Source: Jejuia algarum (GTDB taxonomy: Bacteria; Bacteroidota; Bacteroidia; Flavobacteriales; Flavobacteriaceae). Taken from it: 64,000 nucleotides of DNA. The DNA lies in assembly GCA_947495775.1 (NCBI GenBank), contig CANMAQ010000004.1, positions 222,641 to 286,640 on the forward strand, written 5' to 3'. The notes below the pieces were generated by a model. The model did not search any database. It saw only the letters and a program-made list of their open reading frames with translations, and was not told the origin of the DNA. Below are positions 43,694-55,600 of this stretch, one piece after another. Position 1 is the stretch's first letter; each line of letters opens with the position of its first letter. A program made the translations under genes and the position numbers.

Positions 43694-46600
43694 ATGAGAA
43701 AACCTACTTATACACACTACTGGACATTTGTCTTAGTTTTATTATTAAGTTTGTCAACCTTTGCACAAGATTTTGTGCCTTTTACCCCAAGGTTTAATCA
43801 AACAGTAAGAGGAGATATTGTTTTAATTGGTAACAATATATTAGGACCCGATAACAATGCCTTTAATAATGATGATACTTTTAATGATGATGTCGATATG
43901 CGCTATATCGATATTGATTCATTAAACGCACAAACATTTAGTTCTTCTAGTGCAGATTTGTCAATTCCTAATCCCAATTGTTTTGAAATTATTCATGCAG
44001 GGCTTTATTGGAGTGCTGTAAGTGCAGGTACAGCACCTATAGATCAAGTACTATTAAGAGGCCCTAGTGGTGATTATAATAGCGTTACGGGTACTGTTAT
44101 ATTTGATGCATTGAGTACAGATCCTAATGTAGGTAATAATGGTGGATCTGTAGATGGAGGAGATAGTTTTCCTTATGCGTGTTATGCAGATATTACAAAT
44201 GTTATAAGAGGACTTACAAACACAATTGGAACTTATACGGTGGCTAACGTATCCAGTGCAGAAGGTCGAACGTCCGATTTTAATAATGGAACAGGACATT
44301 CAGCAGGTTGGTCTTTATTTATAGTCTATGAAGATCCTACAGTAACAGGGCGTTTGATAACAAGTTTTGATGGGTTTAGTGCGATGAGTGCGTTTCTTAA
44401 TCCTGTTTTGGACGTGCCAGTTAGCGGGTTTCAAACAATTCCCATAGGCCCTGTTAGAGCAAATTTTGCATTTGCAGCTTTAGAAGGCGATAGTCCAATA
44501 CGAGGCGATCAATTAAGGATAAATGGCGTAAACTTATCAGCTCCAGACCGTCCTGGGACACCAGGACCTTTTCCACCACCTTTTGAGAATTTATTTGCTA
44601 ATTTTAATTTCTTTAATAGTACTATTTCTCAACCTGGAGGGCTGCCTTTTAATGATAGAAACCCTAATAGTACGAATACATTAGGTTTTGATACTGGAAT
44701 TATTGAAATTCCCAATCCTAACAATAGTGTTATTGGTAATGGAGACACGTCGGCTACCGTAAGACTACAAACTACAGGAGATACTTATTTTCCTTATTTC
44801 TATGCCTTATCGGTAGATATTATAGAACCTAATATTGTACTAACGAAATTGGTTGAAGATCCAGCAGGAACCGATATCGAAGGTGATTTGGTAGATTTAG
44901 GAGACGAATTAAATTATATTATTGGTTTTCAAAATGTAGGTAATGATAATGCCACTAATTTTACAATACGTGATGTATTGCCTGTAAATGTAGAATTCGA
45001 TGTTAATAACGATATTGAATTTCTTCCCCCAGGTGTTACCATTCAAAGTTATAATGTGGCGACTAGAGAACTTATATTTGCTATTGAAGATACAATGGTA
45101 GAAGCAGGAGATGCTGTGCAATCAATTCGTTTTAGAGTGCGTGTTGTTTCAGACTGTAGTTTGTTAACAGATGTGTGTTCTAATGTTGTAGAAAATCAAG
45201 CATTTAGTACTTATCAAGGTACGGTTAATACTAATTTTACGATTTCTGATGATCCTAGTTTTAATACCAACACAGGGTGTTTATTAATACCAAGTTCAAC
45301 GAATTTCTTAGCAAATTTAGATTGTACATTTACAGAAGATGTTGTACTATGTGGTGATAGTACTGTTTTGACAGCAGCTAATGGATACGATTCGTATTCC
45401 TGGTCTACAAGTCCTACAGGAACACCAGTAATAGCAACAACACAATCGATAACAGTAAATAATACAGGACAATTTTTTTCTTTTAATACAGCGATGGCTC
45501 CTTGTCAATCGATCACGCAAACGTATAATGTAACCCTATTTGGTTCAGACGATACAGATCCTATTTTACCTTTTGCAGATCAAATCGTAATCTGTCCTGA
45601 TGATGGTGAAGAGCTGTCGAATATCTTTTTATGTGGAACGAATGATTCAAGATTTTTTCAAACCAATATTACAGATGCTTCCTCCATTATATGGGAACTA
45701 TTAGACGAAACAAGTTGTGATGCTGTTTTAAATTCAAATTGTGCCAATACAAGTCCAACGTGTACGTGGAATCAAGTAGAAACAGGCCCTAATTTTTTAG
45801 TAGATACAGCAGGGCAATACCGTTTAACGCTTAACTATCCTGGTGGTTGTTTCAATCGGTTTTTCTTTAATGTATTTCAAAATCAATTAACGCCAACGGT
45901 AGATGCTACAGATATTATTTGTACAACACCAGGTGAAATTATAGTAGGTAGTGTCCCTAACGATTACGAATACAGTATAGATGGAACGAATTACCAAAAT
46001 AGTAATGTTTTTTCTGTTAGTGTACCAGGAGTTTATACCGTTACAGCAAGACAAATAAACGTATCGCCTAATCCTTGTATTTTTACAGTGCCTAATGTTC
46101 AAATTAGAGAACGTAACGTAACCTTAGATATTAGTACAACACAACCCTTGTGTAGTGACGATTTAGGTGAAGTTAGAGTGACTTTAGCAGATGCAGAAGC
46201 GCAATATACGTTTAGTATTGCTCAAGGCAGTACGGTCATAAACACCGTAGGGCCTATTATAGCAAATAATTTTACATTTGAAAACTTAGCAGGAGGTACA
46301 TATACCATCACGGCGACAAGTGAAGATGGCTGTTTAGAAACAGAGGATGTTATTATTACTGTGCCTGATCCATTGGTGGCAAGTTCTGCCTTAACCACAC
46401 CATTAACGTGTACAACAGGAGAACTCACCATAACAGCAACAGGAGGAACAGAACCTTATTTTTATTTTGTAAATAATGCTGCTACATTTCAAAATTCACC
46501 AATTGTAGGCATCCCAACAGCAGGGACTTATACGATTAGAGTTGTAGATTTTAATAACTGTGAAGTAGAAACTACTATAGATGTAGAAGCTGTAGAAGCA

Positions 46601-49600
46601 CCTACGTTTGTTGTAGACGCAGAAAATATTTTATGTGCAGATGCTCCTAATTCTGGAAGCATAACCGTTACTGTTTCCGATACAAATGGAAATACGTTAC
46701 AGTATGGTATATCTAGCAATGGAAACGATCCTGTTTTTCAAACTTCTCCTATTTTTACAAACCTACCAGAAGATGATTATGATATTGTTGTACAGTATAC
46801 GATAGGAACACAGCCGCCATGTTTTACGAATCCTCGAGAGGTACCTATAACGACTGTAGCACAACTTACCGCTGATGTTGCACTTACGACACCGTATTCG
46901 TGTTTAGGTAATGGAGAGATTACCGTATCTAATATCCAAAATGGAACCCCTCCATACATGTATAGTATAGACGGTATAAACTTTCAAACAGGAACTATAT
47001 TTTCAGACTTAATTGATGGGGTTTATACGGTAACAGTTAGAGATGACAATTCTTGTAGTATTACAGAGACTATTAATATTGCGCCTTTAGATCCTCCAAC
47101 AGATTTAGAATTTACAAATACGGCATTAACTTGCCCAACTTTAACCACAGAGGTTACGCTTACAACCACAGGAGGTAGAGCGCCTCTAGAATATCGAATC
47201 ACAGCACCAGCTGCTGCTGCAACTAGTTTTCAAAGTGCAGCAACATTTACAGGGCTTGATCCAGAGGTTTATACTTTTGAAGTAAGAGATGCCGATAACT
47301 GTACCTACTCAGAAGCATATGCTGTTGAACCATTACCAACTGTAACTGTAACTGGAGAACCCGTAAACGAAATTAGCTGTTTTGGAGAAACAGATGGACG
47401 TGTCCTTTTTACAGTTTCAGAAACAAGTAACTTTAATTATACAGTAAGCCTTGGAACCACTACCATAGATTCTGGTAGCATAACAGGGCCAGCACCAAAC
47501 GTTATAAATGTATCAAATCTAGCAGAGGGGACCTATGATATTTTGATTACAGATGCAGTTACCAATTGTACGGCGACAGCTTCAGCAACTATAGCTCCTG
47601 CACCTTCAGAGTTAACTGCAACTAATACACCAACACCGTTAACATGTGTAACTGATGGCACGGTAACTATTACGGCTAGTGGAGGTTCTGGTGGCTACCG
47701 TTTCGAATTGGTACAGCCAGATGCTACAGTACTACCTTTTCAATCAGGGAACACATTTACAGGTCTCACACAGGCAGGAAGTTATACTGTAAATGTAGAA
47801 GATGTTAATGGTTGTGACGTAACGACAACATTTACGTTAACAACACCAGTAAATCCAACAGCAACATTAGATGCTACTACAGATGTGTGTTTAGATCCTG
47901 TTAACGGTGCAACTATTGTCGTTACAGCCAGTGATGGAACACCTCCTTATGAATACAGTTTAAACGGAGGAGCTTTTGACAGTAGCAATACATTTACAAA
48001 TTTAGCGCCAAATACATATAATATTGTAGTAAGAGATGTTTTTGGGTGTCAAACAACAACACCTTTAACGCTAACAATAGCACCACAATTAACAGCTGCG
48101 CCTCAAATAACTAAAGGTTTAGATTGTACAACAACACCAGACGCTGAAATTACTGTAACCATTACAGGGGGAACATCACCTTTTACTTACGATGTGAACA
48201 TTGGTGGAGCTGGTTTTGCTGGACCTCCAGCACCAGTAGCGGTTTCAGGAAATACATTTGTGTTTACAGCTGCTGCGGCAGATACCTATCAGTTTTTAAT
48301 TACAGACGCTAATAATTGTACTGTAGAGTCTAGTGCGGTAACCATAACCCCTGTTGTAAATCCAACAGCAGAAGCCTTTCCAGTACCTCTATTATGTAAT
48401 GGAGATGCTACTGGTAGTGTTGAAATTGTACCATCTGAAGGGACTGCTCCATATACTATAGAATTTGATGGAGGTGCACCATCCTCTGTATTTACATATA
48501 CTGGTTTGGTAGCAAGAGATTATCCCTATATCATTACAGATGCCAATTCTTGTACATTTTCAAATAGTGTAACTTTAATAGAACCTACGGCAATATCAGC
48601 AACAGCAACAGCAGTGCCTTTTAGCTGTAGTACTTCAAATACGAACCAATCGGGAAGTATAACTGTAAATACGCCATCTGGCGGCACAACGCCTTACCAA
48701 TTTAGTTTTAATGGTTCCAATTTTACAAGTACTAATGTGTTAACGGTAAATGATAATGGTGCAGACCAGACAATTACTTGGGAGGTAAGAGACGCTAATG
48801 GTTGTACGGTTAGTGGATCAGAAACATTATCTCGTTTAAACCCACCTGCAATAACATCCATTACAAATGCACCACCTGTAACGTGTACGACAACAACAAG
48901 TGATGTAACAGTTAGTGTGACACCAGGTACAGGTATAGGAACTTTAACGTATGAGATTACAACGCCTTCTGGTGCAATAACCTCTAATACAACAGGTGTA
49001 TTTACAGGATTAGTTCCAGATACGTATGTATTTAGAGTAACTGATACGACAGGTTGTTTTGTAACAGAATCGTATACAGTACCACCAGTAACACCTATAG
49101 CAATTACAGGTACTGTATTAAGTAATGTAGGGTGTAGAGGAGAAAGTACAGGCGCAATACGTTATACCGTAACAGGTGTATCTGGAGGAGGTTATACCAT
49201 TAGTAATTTTACTGGAAGTGGTTCAACATTACAATCAGGAAATACTATAGATATTACAGGATTACCAGCAGGAACTTATACTTTAGAAGTTACCGATAAC
49301 TTGACAAACTGTACCGCAGAGGTTACAGTTACTATAACAGAACCCGCAACAACTTTAAGTGCCACGGCTACGGCGACAACAGTATTTTGTACTACAGACG
49401 ACTCACAGATAACGGTAACAGCAACAGGAGGAACACCTAATTATAGGTATGCTGTTGTAATAGCAGGAGCAGCAGCACCAGCACCAGCTTCTTTTGTCAA
49501 TACAAATGTGTTAACAGTAGACACTAATAGTGGTGCAGATTTAAATTGGGATGTTTATGTGGCCGATGCAAATAATTGTCCATTTACAGTTCCTGTTACT

Positions 49601-52600
49601 ATAATAAGTAATGGTACGCCTACAGTAACAACCCCACCATTAGCATCTAACCAATGTACAGCAACTACAGCTTATACATTTACGGCATCTGGGTCTGGTG
49701 GTTTAGCACCACTAGAATACAGTATTAATGGCGGTGTTTCATTTCAATCGAGTCCAACATTTACGGTAAATGCAGCTGCGAGTTATACCGTTACAGTAAG
49801 AGACGCTAACGGTTGTACGGCAACGAGCACCACAACTACAGATGTTTTTGAACCGCTTAATGCCAATGCTGTATTGACAAAAGATTTAACATGTCGTGTT
49901 CCAACAGATGCAACTATTGATATTACCACATTTGGAGGCTCTAACGATTTTACGATAGAACAATCTATTAATAGCGCCGCCTTTACAACGCTTACCAGTA
50001 CATTTGCAGGAGGAACCTTTATGGTGACTACTGGTACCGATGGAGATTATCAATTTAGAATTACAGATAATGCAACAAGCTGTAGTGTACTTACCAATGT
50101 GGTTACAGTAACGCCAACGGTTCCTGTAACAGCAACACATGAACCTCTTACACCTCCAACATGTAACGGTTTTAATGATGGATCAATAACCTTAACGCCT
50201 ACTGGAGGAGAAGCGCCATTTGAATATAGTATAGATGGAGTAACTTTTGTAACTTCAAATGTATTTGGAGGTTTAATTGCTGGGACGTATAACTTTACTG
50301 TTAGAGATGCAAGAGGCTGTGAAGGCGATGTGACAGGTGTAATTTTAAATAATCCGCCACCATTAGACGTCACGTTAACATCTACCGGAATTGTTTGTAA
50401 TGTAAATACTTTAGGTAGTTTTACGGCAACAATTAACTCTGGTGGTGTTACAGATTTTGTATACACCTTATTTGATAGCAGTTTTAATCAATTAGCAACC
50501 TCAGGAACAACTTCGGCGACTTCGCATACGTTTCCTGGTTTAACTTTTGGAGATTATTACATTTCTATTGTAGATGCAAACGGTTGTGAATATAATAGTG
50601 GTATACAACGTATTGATACACCACCAATTATTGGACTTACTAATACAGTAGATTCTAACAGTTGTACAACAGGCGTAGATATTTTAGTAACTGCAACAGG
50701 TGGTGTTGCGCCTTATAGGTTCTCTATTTTTGGACAACCAGGTACTGCATCGCCACCGCAAGCCAGTAACACCTTTACTTACGTAGGGTTATTACATAAT
50801 ACGAGGTACTTTTTACAAGTGCAGGATGTTAATAACTGTATATCTGTTATAGAAGTAACTACGCCTGCAGCACCGTCAACAATCCAAATTACAGGCACTA
50901 CACCATCAAATGTATCATGTAATGGAGAAGCCACAGGTGAATTAGAGTTTACGGTAGAAAATTACGATCCTACGGTAACAGATATCAATTTTGAAATTTT
51001 AGATGGATTAAGTTTAAATCCTGTAGTACCAGCAATAAATGGAACATTATCAGGTGCGGCAGGAGGCCCTGTAACAACAACACTTAATACTATTCCAGCA
51101 GGAAGCTACGTGCTGCAAGTAAGAGAAGCAACAGGAACTGAATGCCCTGCGAGTTTTGCGTTTATCATTACGCAACCTATACAACCTATTACAGCTATGG
51201 TAACGGCTAATGTGCCTGCTAATTGTAATGCAGATGCACAAGTAACAGTTACGGCAACAGGTGGTACACCGCCTTACCGTTATGCTGCAGATACTTCAGC
51301 TGGTTTCCCAGCAGCTACAGCGACTTTTTCAACGACTAACGTTTTGGAGTTAGACCCTGATACAGGAACAAATTGGGAAATTTTAGTTGAAGATGCTAAT
51401 GGTTGTACGTTCAGATTGCCTGTAACAATTACTGAAACAGCAGATCCAACAATAGATCCTATAGCACAACAATGTTATACGGGGACATCTTTTAATATCA
51501 CATTATCAGGTACGGTGGTGTCAGGTATTCCAGAATATAGTATTGGTGGTGCATTTCAAACCAGTCCAACATTTACTATAAATGGCCCAGGGTCTTATGA
51601 TGCAACAATTAGAGATACAAATGGGTGTACAGCCCAAACAACCTTTGTAGTAGCGCCACAAGTATTCTTAGCTGCAACTTTAACACAAGATTTAACCTGT
51701 GTTGTAAATGCGAGCATTACCTTAACCCCTACGGGCGGTACAGGAACATACCAACCTTTTGAAGTGAGTTTTAACGGAGGTGCTTTTGGCCCTGCTACAT
51801 CACCTTTTACAACAGCAGTAGCCGGAGATTATCAATTTAGAGTATTTGATAACCAAGCGACGCCAACATCAGGCTGTCCTGCACTGTCAGATGTCATTAC
51901 AGTAACACCAAATACAACGCCAACATTAACAGAAACACATGTAGATGTGACGTGTAATGGCGATACGAATGGTAGTATTGTTGTGACAGCAGCAGATGGT
52001 ATTCCACCTTATGAATACAGTATTAATGGAGGTGCTTTTCAAACCTCTAATACATTTACTGGTTTAGCACCAGCAGTATACGATATCCAAGTGAGAGACA
52101 GTAAGAGTTGTACATCTGCTATAACTCAAGTGACCATAGAGGAACCGACAGTAGTTTCGGGAACAGTTTCAGCTACAATGTTAACATGTGGAGTCGATAA
52201 TGCGACCCAAAGCGCTACAATAACCGTAACAGGTAATGGTGGTATAGCGCCATATACCTATAGTTTTGACAATGGTACGAATTTTACAACTAATGCTACA
52301 TTTACAACTAACACAGCTGGAAACGTAAATATAGTTGTAAGAGACGTTAACGGTTGTTTGAGTGCTGTTATCACCGAAACTATAGCCCCATTAGATCCGC
52401 CTACAGATTTAGATTTTAGTGCGACTGCAGTGACCTGTACAACAACAACTAGTGCAGTAACGCTAACGGCAACAGGAGGCGTTGGAGCATTAAGCTATGT
52501 TATTTTAGCACCAGCTAGTGCAACAGGAAATACAACTGGTGCCACTAGTGGTGTCTTTACAGGCTTAGCACCAGAGACGTATTTATTTGAAGTTACAGAT

Positions 52601-55600
52601 GCCAATTCATGTACCTATGAAGAAGCATTTACTGTAGATCCAGTTACTAATATTACAGTATCTGGGCAAATTATAACGGACATTAGCTGTAATAATACTA
52701 ATACTAATGGTACTAATACTAACGGTGCTGTGACCTTTACAGTAGGAGATTTTGCAGGAAATTACACGTATAGTATTTCTGGAAGCACTACTGTAGGCCC
52801 TATATCGCAGTCGGCAGTAACGATTCCATTAACAAATTTAACGACAGGTAGTTTAACTATTTCTGTGACAGACGATATTACAGGGTGTACAGACACAGCA
52901 ACAATTACACTTACAGAACCAACGCCTATTGCAATTGCGATAGACACAAATGAAAATGGTAATTGTAATGATGATGCTTTTGTAGAGGTTTCAGCCATGG
53001 GAGGGACACCAGGTTATATGTTTGCTTTTGTAGAAGATGGAGATCCAACTCCTTCAGTTAGTGATTATACAGCAAATCGTACTGCATTTTTGGACCCTGG
53101 CATTACTCAAGATTGGGTGGTTTATGCTAGAGATATTAATGGATGTGTAGCATCAACGCCAATAGAGGTATTAGATGATCCATTACCAACAATAACCTTA
53201 CCAACATTTGCAGTTAATCAATGTAACACCACTGGTGACGATTATACATTTAGCGTAGCTACAAGTACAGGACAAGGCACTTTAGAATATGCTTTAAATA
53301 ATGAAGGTTTTACAACAAACAGTACATTTACGGTAAGCGTACCATCGGTTGCAACAGTACATACCGTTACTGTGCGCGACGAGAATGGATGTACAGCATT
53401 CGATACAATAACAGTGTATCCTGCTTTAAGCTTAGGAACGACAATAGTAGCATTACCATCATGTGATGAAGGCGATGGCGCTATTACAGTAACAGGAGCA
53501 GGAGGTTCTGATACTGCGGCTAATTATAGTTATGTTATAACGGCTCCAGCCAGTGCGACAGGAAATGTAACAGGTGCAACTACGGGGATGTTTACGGGCT
53601 TAGATTCTGGAAACTATACATTTGAAGTTACAGATGCCTTAACAGGGTGCTCTAGAGAGGCCTCTATAAATTTAGGAGCTGCTACACCTGTAACTTTTAG
53701 TACACCAACTGTAGATAATGTAGATTGTAACTTAGGAACAGAAGGTAGCATTACAGTAAACCTAGAAGTATTACCAAGTAATGATAATCCTATTTATCAA
53801 TACGAGATTACTTCTGGAATACCAACACAAGGCAGACCTGCGTTTACACGCTCACAGCAAACGTCCAATATTTTTGAAAATTTACCAGCGGGGGAATATA
53901 CTATACAAGTAACTTCTGGAAGAGGATGTACAGGAGTTCAGGTGGTTACTGTAACAGAACCAACGCAATTAACAGTTTCGGGAACAGCAACAGATTATGC
54001 TTGTGCGCCAGATAATTCTGTTAGAAATGCCACGATTACTATAACTGAAGGAGCGGGTACAGGAACAGCACCTTATACGTACAGTATTAACGGGACAAAC
54101 TTTTTTGCCACAAATACTTTTGAAGTTAGCGATACAGGAAGCATACAAAATATTACAGTTCATGTTAGAGATGCAAATGGATGTGAGGTAACAGATATGG
54201 TTACTATTAATCCACTACCAACAATAACAGCAGCACCAATTAGCATTGCAACTCCGATAGATTGTAATGGTACGGGAACTGTTGCCATTGCAGTAACAGG
54301 AGGATCAGGTAATTTTTCTTATGAGTTATTAGGGACGGCAGCAGTTACTCAGGCTTCTAATACATTCTCTATTACAGAACCAGGTACTTACTTCTTTAGA
54401 GTAAATGATTTAGATACAGGTTGTTTCTTTAACACCAATATCACTATTCCGCCTTTCGACACTGGTGATGTTGTATTGACAGCTACAAATGATGTAACTT
54501 GTTTTAACGATGGTTTAGGGACATTTACTTTAAATGTAACAGGATACACAGGAGCATATACTTATGAAGTTTTTGACAGCAATAGCACATCGATAAGAGG
54601 TCCTATAGGTGCAAATACAAGTGTAAATCCTATAACACTTACAGGGTTCTCAGGAGGAACTTATTCTGTAGAAATTGTACAGACCGATAGTCCGTTCTGT
54701 ACAACCACATCTAATGTGGTTACTATAGATTCTCCAGCCGAAGAATTGACCCTTTCATTAAGAGAAACTGCAAATGTAACTTGTGATAATAACAGTGGTG
54801 TTATTACAGCAGAAGCAACAGGAGGAGAAGGCCCTTACGAATACCAATTGGTAAATAGAACGACAAGCGTTATATTAGAACCATTTAGAGCTAATGGTAC
54901 GTTTACGGGATTATCAGATATCGTAGCGTTGCCAGCATTGGATTATTCGGTAACTGTTAGGGATGCTAGAGGTTGTGAAGTTACACAGGATATTGGATTA
55001 GAAGAGCCAATGCCTATTACTACAGACCCGCTGATAACATCGCCATTACAATGTTTTGGTGACACAAATAGTTCTATAGAAGTACCTATACCTACAGGAG
55101 GAGAAGGAGGTAATTATAACTATACATTAAATTTTGTGCCACCGCCAGGAGAACCTTTAAGACCATCTTCAGGACCGCAAACCAGTAGAACATTTAATAA
55201 TTTGTCGGCAGGGACCTATAACGTATCGATTACAGATGGTTACAACTGTACATTTACAACGACAAATGTGACTATAAATGAGCCAGATCAAGTAGCTGCT
55301 ACTTTGGTATTAGATACGGAGATTACTTGTACAGCGCCACAAGCAGGATTAACATTAACGGCTTTAGGAGGTACACCGCCTTACCAGTATACAAGATTGT
55401 TTGATGATGATGATGATGATCAAACCCCTCTTATACCAGTAGCACCAACAGGAACTATTACCACTAATGGTGGAACTGCATCAATTTTAGTGCCTTCAGG
55501 TGATTACCAATTCGGGATTACTGATGCTAATGGTTGTGTGAGTATCGAGTCTAATCAAGTAACGATACCTGTATTCCCTGATTTAAAGGTGACTATTGAT

